A DNA stretch of 64,000 nucleotides, taken from Kitasatospora aureofaciens (GTDB taxonomy: Bacteria > Actinomycetota > Actinomycetes > Streptomycetales > Streptomycetaceae). The DNA lies in contig NZ_JPRF03000001.1 in NCBI RefSeq assembly GCF_001188955.3, positions 682,001-746,000 of the forward strand. Reading direction: 5' to 3'. The position numbers were made by a program, and so were the translations under genes. This document shows positions 12,854 to 22,934 of this stretch, one piece after another. Each line of letters begins with the position of its first letter. Positions within the stretch are counted from its first letter, which is position 1. The notes beneath the pieces were generated by a model that was given only the letters and a program-made list of their open reading frames with translations, had not been told where the DNA came from and did no database searches.

Positions 12854-14074
12854 GTGGCGGTGGTCGGCAGGGCGGCGAGCAGGAGCGCGGCGAACGGGCC
12901 CGCGTCGCTACAGGACATGCGGCGGCAGAACCTGGCGGTCGTCCTTGCCGCGGTGGCCGCGCACAGCCCGCTCTCCCGCGCGGACGTCTCCGGTCGGGTC
13001 GGTCTGACCAGGGCGGCGGTCTCCTCGCTCGTCGACGAGCTGATCGGCCGCGGAGCCGTGACCGAGGCGGCGGCCACCGCCAGCGGACGGGTCGGCAGAC
13101 CCGGACGGGCACTGACGGTGAGCGGCGAAGGCCCGGCGGGCCTCGGCCTGGAGATCGGAGTCGGCCACCTCGGGGCGTGCGTCGCGGACCTGCGCGGCGA
13201 GCCGCGGCTGTGGCGCCGGGTGGAACGGGCCAACGCGGGCCGGCCCCCCGGGACGGTACTGGCGGAACTCGCCGCCCTGGCCGCCGAGGCCGAGGCCGAG
13301 GCCGCGGCCCTCGGCCTGCGCGTCGAGGGCCGGGTGCTGGCCGTGCCCGGCGTGGTGCCGAACGAACCCCGCGGACTGGTCGAGCGCGCGCCCAACCTCG
13401 GCTGGCACACCGTCGGGATCGCCGACCACTGGCCCGAGCCGGAGACCGCGCCCGAGCCGGAGAACGAGGCCAACCTCGGGGCGCTGGCCGAGTACTGGAA
13501 CGCCGGAACCCCGGTGGAGACCTTCGTGCACGTCTCCGCCGGGGCCGGGATCGGCGCCGCCCTGGTCATCGACGGGCGACTGTTCCGGGGCGCCCGCGGC
13601 TTCGCCGGCGAACTCGGCCACGTCCCCGTGCACCCGGAGGGCCCCGAGTGCGCCTGCGGCGCCCGGGGCTGCCTGGAGCAGTACGCGGGCGAGGCGGCCG
13701 TGCTGCGCGAGGCCGGTCTCGCGCAGGACGGCCCGGGAGACCCGGTCGCCCTGCTGGCCGAGCGGGCAGCCAACGGACACGCGCCCACCCTGGCGGCCCT
13801 CGACCGGGCGGGCCGTGCCCTCGGTCTCGCCCTCACGTCCGCCGTCGACCTCATCGACCCGGACGGCCTCGTCCTCGGCGGCGCCTACGCCGAGCTCGCC
13901 GACTGGCTGCTGCCGTCCGTGTGCGCCGAGCTGGCCGCCCGGGTCACCGTGCGGCCCTGGGCCGCGGAGGCGCTGCGCCCCTCCGCGCTCGGGCGACGCG
14001 GGCCCCTGCTGGGCGCGGCGCTGACGACGATCCGCCGCATCATGGCGGACCCGACCCTGCTTCCCGCCGGGTGA
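12854..14074 (+). CDS. xylR: ROK-family transcriptional regulator (XylR type)
   Basis: A 406-residue repressor-type ROK protein. Residues about 22-85 form a winged helix-turn-helix (LSRADVSGRVGLTRAAVSSL); the rest is the ROK sugar-binding domain with the zinc motif GPECACGARGCLEQYAG (about 255-272) and the EXGH-like GELGHVPVHPEG. The GTG at 12854 has GGAGG seven to eight bases upstream, directly after the xylB stop. Position in a xylB-xylR operon divergent from xylA makes control of xylose genes likely, with xylose or a derivative as effector (inference). Relatives include Bacillus XylR and Streptomyces Rok7B7. Its stop codon abuts that of the convergent downstream gene with no spacer. Confidence 0.88.
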   Translation: MAVVGRAASRSAANGPASLQDMRRQNLAVVLAAVAAHSPLSRADVSGRVGLTRAAVSSLVDELIGRGAVTEAAATASGRVGRPGRALTVSGEGPAGLGLEIGVGHLGACVADLRGEPRLWRRVERANAGRPPGTVLAELAALAAEAEAEAAALGLRVEGRVLAVPGVVPNEPRGLVERAPNLGWHTVGIADHWPEPETAPEPENEANLGALAEYWNAGTPVETFVHVSAGAGIGAALVIDGRLFRGARGFAGELGHVPVHPEGPECACGARGCLEQYAGEAAVLREAGLAQDGPGDPVALLAERAANGHAPTLAALDRAGRALGLALTSAVDLIDPDGLVLGGAYAELADWLLPSVCAELAARVTVRPWAAEALRPSALGRRGPLLGAALTTIRRIMADPTLLPAG

Positions 14075-16108
14075 TCAGGAGCCCGTACCGGACGGCCCGT
14101 CCGGGAGGTCGTGCTCGACCACGACCATCGCGTGCCCGTCCGCTGCCGTGACCCGTACGTGGACGTACTCGCCGTCGTGCTCCCAGGGGAGTTCCCGCCC
14201 GGCGGGCTGGAGCCGCACCGAGTGCGGCACGGCGGCGACCCGGACGGCGACGGGCACGTCGACCAGCGGGAACGGGTCGTGCACCAGGTCCAGTTCCGGG
14301 GTCTCCCGGGACGGGACGAAGCTGGTCAGGTGCACCACGGTGCCGGTGCCGGTCCGCACGACGGTGGTCTCCAGGTGGACCGGCCCGCCCGCACGGACCA
14401 GCGGGTCCGGCAGGAGCCGGTCCAGCGCGGCGCCGAGCAGTCGGCGGTACGCTTCCAGACCGTGGTCGTGGAAGGCCTCCAGCAACGACACGGTCACCGC
14501 GGCCATCCCGTCGCCGACGGCGACCGCCACCTCCTCGGTCGGGTCGGCCGGGGGAGTGTAGGAGTGCCCGCAGAAGCGGTCCCAGGAGCGCGGGAAGTAG
14601 GGCGCGACGACCCGGGCCAGCACCTCGGCGCCGGGCAGCGCGCGGGCGGTCAGCCGGGAGCCGTAGCTGATCACCGGGAAGTCCTCCGGGACGCCGGGGA
14701 CACCCCGGCAGGCGAGGAAGACCTCGCCGTCCGGGGCCGGGGCCAGACCCTCCACCGGCAGATCGGGTAGGACGGGCTCCGTGCCGTTCCTGAGCAGGGC
14801 GGGCCCGACCAGCAGCACGGCGCCACCGGCCCGGCGGTACGCGCCCAGGCGCTCGGCCAGGCCGTCGTCGACAGGGGTGGTTTCCGGCACCACCACGGCC
14901 CGGTAGGCGCCCAGGTCGGCCGTCGGCGGGAGCACGTCGAACTGGATCCGGAGCTGCTGCAGCGCCCGCACGGCGCCGATGTTGCTCGCGCCGGGATGGT
15001 CGCCCAGACCCGGGTCGACGACCACGGCGACCTCGCTGACGACCTCCCCGCCCTCGACGAACGGCTCGCAGGCCTCGATGTGCCCGTAGACCGAGCCGAT
15101 CAGCTCGTACACCGCCGGAGCGGGCACGCCCCGCGGGTGCAGCACGTCGCCCACGCCGCTGGTCAGGCCGTGGCTCAGCATCCGGCTGTTCTCGTAGAGC
15201 AGCGCAGCGCGGGGCTTGAGCGCGGCGTTGTCGCCCCAGCTCTCGTGGAACCGCCCGGTGTGGCTGAGGGTCGGCATCCCCAGCGGGCGGACGAAGCGGG
15301 CCACGTACGGGAGGAAGGCGTAGCCCCAGCCGCCGGTGGGCAACCCCTCGATCTCGACGTGCCGCACGAACGGCCGCTCCTGCGGCAGCCGGGTCTTCGG
15401 GCGGCCGTTGAACCAGACTCCCTGGGCGGCGTCCGGCGGGAGGGCCTTCTCCACCATCGCCGAGTAGCGCGCCATGTAGCGCTGCGCCACCAGGTCCGCG
15501 TAGCGCGCCCGGTGGTCGGCGTCGGCCGGGTCCAGGCCCTCCCGGCGCATCCCGTCGACCGCCCAGCGGCTCAGGCTCGGCTGGCTCCAGCACATGTCGA
15601 CGAAGATGCCGTCGACCGGGGCGAAGCGCCGCAGCACCTCGTCCAACTGGTCGGCGAAGTAGTCGGCGTAGGGGCTCGACATGTCGAGGATGTTCCAGCC
15701 CGCCTGAAAGGCCGAAGGCGTCCAGCGGGCGATCTTCAGGTTCTCGTCGTGTGCGACCCATTCGGGGTGCTCGCGGGCGGCGTACTCGTCGACCTGGAGC
15801 GACAGGTAGATCGGCGCGCGGATGCCGACCGAGTGCAGGGCCTGGACCTGCTCGGCGAGCAGGTCCAGGCCGGGGGCGAGACCCGGGTGGCGCTCGGGCC
15901 GGTCTGTCCCGTGGTAGAGGTGGCCGTGATGGCACTTGGCGAAGACGGTGACGCTGTCGACGTGGGCGTCCCGGAAGGTCCGCGCGAAGGACACCGGGTC
16001 GAAGTCCCGGCCCACGTCGGGGATTTCGGGACCGGTGTGGAAGTCTAGGTGCACCGTGCGCCGGGGGAAGCGGCTGGGGTTGAGAGCGCTCACAAAATCC
16101 TGGGTCAT
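14075..16108 (-). CDS. Putative glycoside hydrolase, GHL6-like with beta-galactosidase-trimerisation-type domain
   Basis: About 677 residues. The N-terminal ~370 residues look like a TIM barrel of the alpha-amylase/GHL6 type (TVHLDFHTGPEIPDVGRDF, KCHHGHLYHGT, GIFVDMCWSQPS, HVEIEGLPTGGWGYAFLP). The middle (about 380-560) resembles the glutamine-amidotransferase-like beta-galactosidase trimerisation domain (VVVPETTPVDDGLAERLGAYR). No signal peptide. Proteins of this kind include alpha-L-fucosidases assigned to GH151; with alpha-xylosidases and beta-galactosidase nearby, removal of fucose from xyloglucan side chains is an attractive but unproven idea. Start uncertain: ATG 16108 has no clear ribosome site, whereas an in-frame GTG at 16093 has AGGA 4 bases upstream and overlaps an operator-like palindrome. 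Confidence 0.7.
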   Translation of the reverse strand: MTQDFVSALNPSRFPRRTVHLDFHTGPEIPDVGRDFDPVSFARTFRDAHVDSVTVFAKCHHGHLYHGTDRPERHPGLAPGLDLLAEQVQALHSVGIRAPIYLSLQVDEYAAREHPEWVAHDENLKIARWTPSAFQAGWNILDMSSPYADYFADQLDEVLRRFAPVDGIFVDMCWSQPSLSRWAVDGMRREGLDPADADHRARYADLVAQRYMARYSAMVEKALPPDAAQGVWFNGRPKTRLPQERPFVRHVEIEGLPTGGWGYAFLPYVARFVRPLGMPTLSHTGRFHESWGDNAALKPRAALLYENSRMLSHGLTSGVGDVLHPRGVPAPAVYELIGSVYGHIEACEPFVEGGEVVSEVAVVVDPGLGDHPGASNIGAVRALQQLRIQFDVLPPTADLGAYRAVVVPETTPVDDGLAERLGAYRRAGGAVLLVGPALLRNGTEPVLPDLPVEGLAPAPDGEVFLACRGVPGVPEDFPVISYGSRLTARALPGAEVLARVVAPYFPRSWDRFCGHSYTPPADPTEEVAVAVGDGMAAVTVSLLEAFHDHGLEAYRRLLGAALDRLLPDPLVRAGGPVHLETTVVRTGTGTVVHLTSFVPSRETPELDLVHDPFPLVDVPVAVRVAAVPHSVRLQPAGRELPWEHDGEYVHVRVTAADGHAMVVVEHDLPDGPSGTGS
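16081..16094. promoter_or_regulatory. LacI-type operator overlapping the start of the GHL6-like gene
   Basis: TGAGAGCGCTCACA is a near-perfect 14-bp palindrome centred on AGCGCT, the core of LacI/CebR-type operators. It covers the alternative GTG start (16093) of the gene and lies 12 bases inside the ATG reading, a road-block position for a repressor. Confidence 0.5.
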
Positions 16109-16291
16109 GGGATGGATTTATAGAAGTCCCGCGTCGGCGAGTCCAGGGGTTTCACGAGGGTAACTTTGAAGTTGCTTGTCACAGAGGCAAATTCGACAGA
16201 TCCCGATGCACAGGGCTGCGAGGCGTCGATGGCACTCTTCTCCGACATGGGATCTCACGTGGGGTTGACGCCGTGTCACCGACCTGCGCTG
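16109..16291. other. Intergenic stretch upstream of the GHL6-like gene
   Basis: With the possible small gene next to it, the whole gap between the GHL6-like gene and the phosphatase gene is 385 bp. It must contain the promoter of the - strand GHL6-like gene; it is locally A/T richer (about 16110-16210) than its surroundings. I see no convincing hairpin or further operator. Confidence 0.4.
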
Positions 16292-16519
16292 TCACCCGGC
16301 GGTGCGGTCTCGAGGGGCGGCAGCGGTCGGGCCGGCGAACGGGCGGTCGTCGACCTCCAGCGAGCGGATGGACGCCCAGGTGCCGGAGTCCGGACCGGTG
16401 TGCGTTCCCTCCCCGGGCCGGGTTCCGCCCGCCCACCCCGGGCCGGGGCAGGTGTCGTCGAAGCAGGTGGTGCACAGCGCGACGCGCAGGGGACTACGCC
16501 GGACCGAGGGTCTGGGCAC
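16292..16519 (-). CDS. Possible small hypothetical protein
   Basis: A 75-residue frame with strongly G/C-biased third positions, which argues that it is or was coding. It begins with a GTG that overlaps the last 26 bases of the upstream phosphatase gene and has no good ribosome site. It contains CTTCFDD and ends with a segment around SGTWASIRSLEVDDRPFAG. I do not recognise a family. It could be a small partner gene of the phosphatase or a remnant. Confidence 0.3.
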   Translation of the reverse strand: MPRPSVRRSPLRVALCTTCFDDTCPGPGWAGGTRPGEGTHTGPDSGTWASIRSLEVDDRPFAGPTAAAPRDRTAG

Positions 16520-18905
16520 ACCAGATCGTCTTGCCCTTGGTGGTGTGGCGGGTGCCCCAGCCCTGGGTGAGCTGGGCGACCAGCATCAGGCCGCGTCCGC
16601 CCTCGTCGAAGGTGCGGGCCCGGCGCAGGTGCGGGGCGGTGTCGCTGCCGTCGGAGACCTCGCAGATCAGTGAGGCATCGCGGATCAGCCGCAGTCTGAT
16701 GGGAGGTCGGCCGTACTTGATCGCGTTGGTGACCAGCTCGCTGACGACCAGTTCGGTGACGAACGCCGGCTCCTCCAGGCCCCAGAGCGCCAGTTGGTCG
16801 GCGGCCAGCTGCCGGGCGTGCGCCACCTGTGCGGAGTCGGGCTCGATGCCCCAGTCGGCGACGTGGTCGGGATCCAGCGCCCGGGTGCGGGCGAGGAGGA
16901 GGGCCGCGTCGTCGGTGCGGTGCTCCGGCAGCATGGCCTTCATCGCCGTGTCGCGGAGCGCCTCCAGCGAGGTGCCCGGTTCGCTCAGGATCCGGAGCAG
17001 GGCCGCGCGTCCCCGCTCGGCGTCGCGCTCGCGGCTCCGCACCAGCCCGTCGGTGTAGAGGGCGAGCAGGCTGCCTTCGGGCAGCTCGAACTCCGTCGCC
17101 TCGAAAGGCAGGCCGCCGATGCCCAGCGGGGGCCCCAGCTGCGCTTCGACCGGGACACCGGTGCCGTCCGGCGAGATGATCAGCGGCAGCGGATGGCCCG
17201 CGCTCGCCAGGGCACAGCGGCGGGAGACCGGGTCGTACACCGCGTACAGGCAGGTGGCGCCGGTCTCGCCGGTCGGTTCGAAACGGCCGTCGGGCCCGGA
17301 GTCGTCCGGGAGGTGGAGGACCAGGTCGTCCAGGTGGGTGAGCAGTTCGTCCGGCGGCAGGTCCACGTCGGCCAGGGTGCGCACCGCCGTGCGGAGCCGG
17401 CCCATGCCGGCGGAGGCGTGCACGCCGTGGCCGACGACGTCGCCGACGACCAGGGCGACCCGGGCGCCGGACAGCGGGATGAGGTCGAACCAGTCGCCGC
17501 CCACGCCCGCGCCAGCCCCGGCGGGCAGGTATCCGGACGCCACCTCGACCGCCCTGTGGCTCGGCAGCCGCTGCGGCAGCAGACTGCGCTGCAGGGTCAG
17601 CGCGGTCGTGTGCTCGCGCGTGTACCTGCGGGCGTTGTCGATGGCGACGGCGGCCTTGGCGGCCAGCTCCTCGGCGAGGATCAGGTCGTCGGCGGTGAAG
17701 GCCTCGGGCCGGTCCTTCCGGGCGAAGGCGACGACGCCCAGCACGGCGCCGCGCGCCAGCAGCGGCACGGTGATCCGGCCGGTCAGTCCCTGGGCGAGGA
17801 TGGTCCGGTCGATCAGTGGGAGGCCCGGCGGCCAGTGGGCGGGGTCGGCGGCCAGGCCCGGGCCGAAGGCCCACCCGCCGCCCTGGTCGGCTTCGGCGGC
17901 GAGCTGGACCATGGACGTGCCGGCGGCCATGCAGCGGGCGGCGACGGAACCGGAGGCGTACCCGACCGGCGTCACCGGTCCGGAGGGCCCGTCGGGGTCC
18001 TCCTGCGTGCTGTGCCGGGCGGCGCGGCTGAGCGTGACGGTGCCATCGGTGGTGACCGCGGCGGCGGGCGGTTCCTCCCCGCGCAGGACCTCGTCGAAGA
18101 GGTCGACGGTGACGAGGTCGACGAAGCCCGGCACCGAGGCGGTCGCCAGGTCCCGGGCGGTGCTGACCACGTCGAGGGTCCGGCCGATGCCGCTGCCGAC
18201 CTCGTTGAGGAGGAGCAGGCGTTGGCGGCCCCAGTACTCCGCACTCATGTCGAAAGCCCAGTTGGCGACCGCGCGTACCCTGCCCCCGGTGTCCCGGACG
18301 GGCCACATGCTGGTGGCCCAGGCGGTGGCAGAGGCGCTGCCGCGCGGCCGGAAGACCGTGATGAGGCGCGCGGGCTCGCCCGTCCTGGCCACCTCGGAGA
18401 GCTGGTTGGTGTACGCGGCGTCGTCCAGTTCGGGAAACAGCTCACGGTACTTGTCACCGAGCACCTGGGCCTCCGAGTGCGCCATCACCCGGCAGGCGGC
18501 GGCGTTCACCCACAGGAACCGCAGCTCGGGGTCGTACACCCCGAGGGCGAAGGGGCACTGTTCGAAGGCCCGGTCGGCGATCACCGGACGGCGGTCCCAG
18601 CGCTGGACGGTCAGCACCTGGCCCAGCGGCTGTCCGTCGCCGCCGTTCAGGGGGTGGGCCGTCACCGCGGCGTCCACCGCGGACCCGTCCCGGTGGCGCA
18701 GCGTGAGCGACGTGGTGCCGGGGCCGGCGTCCGCGGGGTAACCGGGCCGGGGATCGACCAGGAAGTCCGTCACGGGGCGCCCGACGGTCTCCTCCGCGCT
18801 CCAGCCCAGCAGCAGCCGCCCGCCCTCGCTCCAGCCGCTGACCACGCCGTCCGGTCCGACCACGACAGCGGCGGTGGGTGCGTCCTGCTCGCCAGTCGTC
18901 TCCAC
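16494..18905 (-). CDS. PAS/GAF/SpoIIE serine phosphatase with histidine-kinase-like ATPase domain
   Basis: An 803-residue multi-domain signalling protein. Order: PAS-like domain (about 12-110), second PAS (about 115-235, FALGVYDPELRFLWVNAAA), GAF (about 255-420), SpoIIE-type PP2C phosphatase (about 440-660, with GGDWFDLIPL and VVGDVVGHGVHA carrying the metal-binding Asp residues), then an HATPase_c/anti-sigma-factor-kinase-like domain (about 675-800, ELVVSELVTNAIKYGRPP and DEGGRGLMLV). Such proteins in Streptomyces act in partner-switching control of sigma factors. No membrane segment. Not related by function to the sugar genes around it; it and the next gene form a non-sugar island in the locus. 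Confidence 0.92.
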   Translation of the reverse strand: METTGEQDAPTAAVVVGPDGVVSGWSEGGRLLLGWSAEETVGRPVTDFLVDPRPGYPADAGPGTTSLTLRHRDGSAVDAAVTAHPLNGGDGQPLGQVLTVQRWDRRPVIADRAFEQCPFALGVYDPELRFLWVNAAACRVMAHSEAQVLGDKYRELFPELDDAAYTNQLSEVARTGEPARLITVFRPRGSASATAWATSMWPVRDTGGRVRAVANWAFDMSAEYWGRQRLLLLNEVGSGIGRTLDVVSTARDLATASVPGFVDLVTVDLFDEVLRGEEPPAAAVTTDGTVTLSRAARHSTQEDPDGPSGPVTPVGYASGSVAARCMAAGTSMVQLAAEADQGGGWAFGPGLAADPAHWPPGLPLIDRTILAQGLTGRITVPLLARGAVLGVVAFARKDRPEAFTADDLILAEELAAKAAVAIDNARRYTREHTTALTLQRSLLPQRLPSHRAVEVASGYLPAGAGAGVGGDWFDLIPLSGARVALVVGDVVGHGVHASAGMGRLRTAVRTLADVDLPPDELLTHLDDLVLHLPDDSGPDGRFEPTGETGATCLYAVYDPVSRRCALASAGHPLPLIISPDGTGVPVEAQLGPPLGIGGLPFEATEFELPEGSLLALYTDGLVRSRERDAERGRAALLRILSEPGTSLEALRDTAMKAMLPEHRTDDAALLLARTRALDPDHVADWGIEPDSAQVAHARQLAADQLALWGLEEPAFVTELVVSELVTNAIKYGRPPIRLRLIRDASLICEVSDGSDTAPHLRRARTFDEGGRGLMLVAQLTQGWGTRHTTKGKTIWCAQTLGPA

Positions 18906-18973
18906 GCGCGCCTCCGTCCGGGCAGCGGTGCAAGCCGGAACGGATTCCGGCGGCCTTGCTCCACCCTAGGGCC

Positions 18974-19020
18974 TGTCTTCGAGCTCCCGCCTGCGGGCGG
19001 ACGACGGGCGTTCGAAGACA
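18974..19020. terminator. Inverted repeat between oxidoreductase and phosphatase genes
   Basis: TGTCTTCGA (18974-18982) is repeated in inverted form at 19012-19020, with a GC-rich hairpin-forming interior. It lies beyond the stop of the oxidoreductase and 69 bases before the phosphatase start, both on the - strand, so it may terminate one or attenuate the other. Confidence 0.45.
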
Positions 19021-19072
19021 CGCCCCGGGTCCGGCTCCCGCCACGCGCGCCCCCTGCGGGGAGGGCACTCGG

Positions 19073-19993
19073 TCACGGCTCGACGACCAGCTTGCCGCGG
19101 GTGTGACCGGTCCGGCTGGCGTCGAAGGCCTCGGCCGTCCGCTCCAGCGGGAAGGTCCGGGCGACCTCCACGGTCAGCGCGCCGCGGTCCACGACCGCCG
19201 CCAGTTCGGCCAGCGCGGCGCCGTCCGGGCGGACCCAGATCCAGTGGCCGCCGTGCTGGGACACCCCGGGATCGGCGACCGAGACGTGCCGTCCGCCCTC
19301 GGCGAGTACGGCCAGGGTCGTCTCCAGCTGGCCGCCGACGAAGTCCGCGACGGTCGACACGCCGCCGGGCGCCAGTGCGCGCACCCGCTCGGTCAGGCCG
19401 TCGCCGTACGTCACCGGCTCGGCGCCGAGGCCGCGGACGAACGCGTGGTTGCGCTCGGAGGCGGTGCCGATCACCCGGGCGCCGCGGTCGCGCCCGAGCT
19501 GCACCGCGAGACTGCCCACGCCGCCGGCGGCGCCGTGCACCAGGAGGACGTCGGAGGGGCCGACGTCGAGCCGGTCCAGGCTGCGCAACGCGGTGAGGCC
19601 GGCCAGCGGCAGTCCGGCCGCCTGGGCCCAGTCGAGCCCGGAGGGCTTGCGCGCCACCGCGGGCGCGGCGACCGCGACGTACTCGGCGAAGGTGCCGGCC
19701 TGCACCACGTCCTTGCGGGCGTACGCCATCACCTCGTCCCCCGGGGCGAACTCGGGAGTGTCCGGCCCGGTGCGGGTGACGACGCCGGCCACGTCCCAGC
19801 CGGGGATGACGGGGAACACCGTGTCCATCATGCCGTCCAGGCCACCCGCCATGACCTTCCAGTCGACCGGGTTGACGGAGGCGGCCCGGACCTGGATCAG
19901 CACCTGCCCGGGGCCGACCTTGGGATCGGGCACCTCGCCGTACTTCAGCCGGGAGTTGTCCTGGGCGTACGAGTCGTAGGTCACGGCGCGCAT
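19073..19993 (-). CDS. NAD(P)H-quinone oxidoreductase / zinc-type alcohol dehydrogenase-like (MDR family)
   Basis: A 306-residue medium-chain reductase of the quinone oxidoreductase group: N-terminal GroES-like fold (VLIQVRAASVNPVDWKVMAGG), cofactor-binding Rossmann motif VHGAAGGVGSLAVQLG (about 145-160), and C-terminal TRGKLVVEP-type ending (SRTGHTRGKLVVEP). The structural-zinc cysteine cluster of true alcohol dehydrogenases is absent. The ATG at 19993 has GGAGG 7 bases upstream. Stand-alone gene; no link with sugar metabolism is evident. Confidence 0.88.
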   Translation of the reverse strand: MRAVTYDSYAQDNSRLKYGEVPDPKVGPGQVLIQVRAASVNPVDWKVMAGGLDGMMDTVFPVIPGWDVAGVVTRTGPDTPEFAPGDEVMAYARKDVVQAGTFAEYVAVAAPAVARKPSGLDWAQAAGLPLAGLTALRSLDRLDVGPSDVLLVHGAAGGVGSLAVQLGRDRGARVIGTASERNHAFVRGLGAEPVTYGDGLTERVRALAPGGVSTVADFVGGQLETTLAVLAEGGRHVSVADPGVSQHGGHWIWVRPDGAALAELAAVVDRGALTVEVARTFPLERTAEAFDASRTGHTRGKLVVEP

Positions 19994-20160
19994 GAACTGA
20001 CCTCCAGGGAAGCGGTGTTGCGGCCTCGCGCACCGCCACCGGGGGCGGGGCGCCATCGGCCACGCTATGCCGTGGGCCGGTGCCCGGCATCCCCGAACCG
20101 CCGGACGGGGCTGTCGAACACCGATTCCGGGCCAGGGCCCATCCCGGTCAGCAACGACTT

Positions 20161-20174
20161 GTCAGCGCTCACGG
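20161..20174. promoter_or_regulatory. Weak AGCGCT-centred operator-like site
   Basis: TGTCAGCGCTCACG matches the TGTGAGCGCTCACA-type LacI palindrome at 12 of 14 positions. It lies between the oxidoreductase start (168 bp away) and the terminator of the GH62 gene. It may be chance. Confidence 0.25.
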
Positions 20175-20203
20175 AATCCGGCCCGGCTCACCGGCTTCGG
20201 ACG

Positions 20204-20235
20204 GAACCCCGGCCGCAACGGCGGCCGGGGTTCCT
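20204..20235 (-). terminator. Terminator after GH62 gene
   Basis: A perfect 14-bp stem (20204-20217 with 20222-20235) with a 4-base loop, 24 bases beyond the GH62 stop codon. Confidence 0.75.
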
Positions 20236-20258
20236 CGTGCCCCGTCGTGACGGGTGGG

Positions 20259-21692
<1,434 letters not shown>

Positions 21693-21722
21693 TCACGGCC
21701 GGGTGGGGCCGACAGACGAGTA

Positions 21723-21736
21723 TGTGAGCGCTAACA
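21723..21736. promoter_or_regulatory. LacI-type operator upstream of GH62 gene
   Basis: TGTGAGCGCTAACA has the AGCGCT core and 12 of 14 palindromic positions. It lies 43-56 bases upstream of the GH62 start in the 96-bp gap to the GH11 gene. It differs from a strict CebR box and resembles the site before the GH36 gene. Confidence 0.6.
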
Positions 21737-21776
21737 AACGTTGGCGCAGAGGGCGCCGCCTGCCCCGGGGCCCGGC

Positions 21777-22934
21777 TCAACCGAGGTTCCAGTGCTGGTT
21801 GGCGCCGCCGTTGGAGTCCCAGACCTGGACGGGCGTGCCGTTGGCGGTCTGACCGCCCGGGAGTTCCAGGGCCCGGCCGGAGGCGACGTTGGTCAGGGTG
21901 TAGGAGCCGTCGTCGTTCCGGTCCGCCCGCCAGTGCTGGTTGGCGGCGCCGCTGGAGTCCCAGACCTGGAGCCTCGTCCCGTTGCCCGTACGGCCGCTCG
22001 GCTCGTCCAGCGCCCGGCCGGAGGCTACGTTGGTGAGCGTGTAGGAGCCGTCGTCGTTCCGGTCCGCCCGCCACCTCTGGTTGGCGGCACCGCCGTTGGC
22101 GTCCCACACCTGGAGCGGAGTGCCGTTGCCGTTCTGCCCCGCGGGCTCGTCGAGCACGCGACCGGCGGCAGCGTCCGTGAGCGTGTAGACGGCGCCGGGG
22201 GTGATGCCTCCGCCCGGCGTGCCGCCGCCGCTGCCCCCGCCAGGGGAACCGCCCACCGTGATGTCGGAGCTGCCGCTGCTCCGGTAGCCCTCGGTGGCCA
22301 GGATCTCGTAGTTCAGGGTGCCGAGGTTCATGCCGTGCCCGGCCCACGCGTCGAAGTGGTTCCCGACGGTGATGGTCCCGCCGGTCCGCCTGTCCCGACG
22401 GACGCTCCAGTACTGGTTGAAGGTCCTGATCCCCTCGATGGAGGGGGCGTTGTAGCGGGTCGTCTCGTAGATGTCGTAGGTGCCGCCGTCACTGGTGACG
22501 GTGCCCTTGTACGTGCCGGTGGGCTTGTAGGAGCCGTAGTTGTCGACGACGTAGTACTCGACGAGCGGATCGGTGCTCCAGCCGTAGAGCGACAGGTAGG
22601 CGTTGCCGTTGGTGCTCCAGGTGCCCGAGTACGTCACCGGATTGCGGGACCCGGTGCTCCAGCCCTTGCCGGCGACGAAGTTGCCGGCGTTGGTCCAGGA
22701 GGTGCCGTAGTGACCGCCGCCGTTCAGCGACATCGAGACCGAGCCGGTGCCCTCGGTCCAGAACGAGAAGAAGTATCCGCCGTCGGTGCCGGTCCGGTTC
22801 GTGGTCACCGTGTCGGCGTCGGCGGTGCCGGGCAGGAGCAGGACGACCGCCAGGGCCGGCGCGAGAAGGGGCACCTTGCCGACGGACCGCCGGAGGCGGC
22901 CGACCTTGCGGCTCTCGGGGTGGGGAGATTTCAC
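21777..22934 (-). CDS. Secreted GH11 endo-1,4-beta-xylanase with C-terminal CBM13
   Basis: 385 residues: signal peptide ([21 protein letters not shown]), GH11 jelly-roll catalytic domain (about 45-230) and, after a Gly-rich linker, a CBM13-like domain of three ~47-residue repeats. The catalytic nucleophile is Glu126 in [10 protein letters not shown] and the acid/base Glu215 in [14 protein letters not shown] at 22934 was chosen because the signal peptide begins there; a longer in-frame extension to 23132 is Pro/Arg-rich and not signal-like. Cleaves xylan backbones extracellularly. A palindrome typical of the xylan regulon of this locus lies about 395 bp upstream, implying a long leader or a promoter far from the start. 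Confidence 0.95.
   Translation of the reverse strand: MKSPHPESRKVGRLRRSVGKVPLLAPALAVVLLLPGTADADTVTTNRTGTDGGYFFSFWTEGTGSVSMSLNGGGHYGTSWTNAGNFVAGKGWSTGSRNPVTYSGTWSTNGNAYLSLYGWSTDPLVEYYVVDNYGSYKPTGTYKGTVTSDGGTYDIYETTRYNAPSIEGIRTFNQYWSVRRDRRTGGTITVGNHFDAWAGHGMNLGTLNYEILATEGYRSSGSSDITVGGSPGGGSGGGTPGGGITPGAVYTLTDAAAGRVLDEPAGQNGNGTPLQVWDANGGAANQRWRADRNDDGSYTLTNVASGRALDEPSGRTGNGTRLQVWDSSGAANQHWRADRNDDGSYTLTNVASGRALELPGGQTANGTPVQVWDSNGGANQHWNLG
21781..22200 (-). repeat. 141-bp tandem repeats encoding the CBM13 module
   Basis: Three tandem units, with almost identical blocks at 21888-21947 and 22029-22088 spaced 141 bp, encode the GH11-associated ricin-type repeats ([17 protein letters not shown] occurs twice). 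The high DNA identity suggests recent duplication and could allow repeat-number change by recombination. Confidence 0.8.

Noticed and set aside
11947..14151. A 734-codon + strand frame overlapping xylB and xylR
   Set aside because: Arg/Gly/Pro-rich out-of-frame reading of two recognisable genes.
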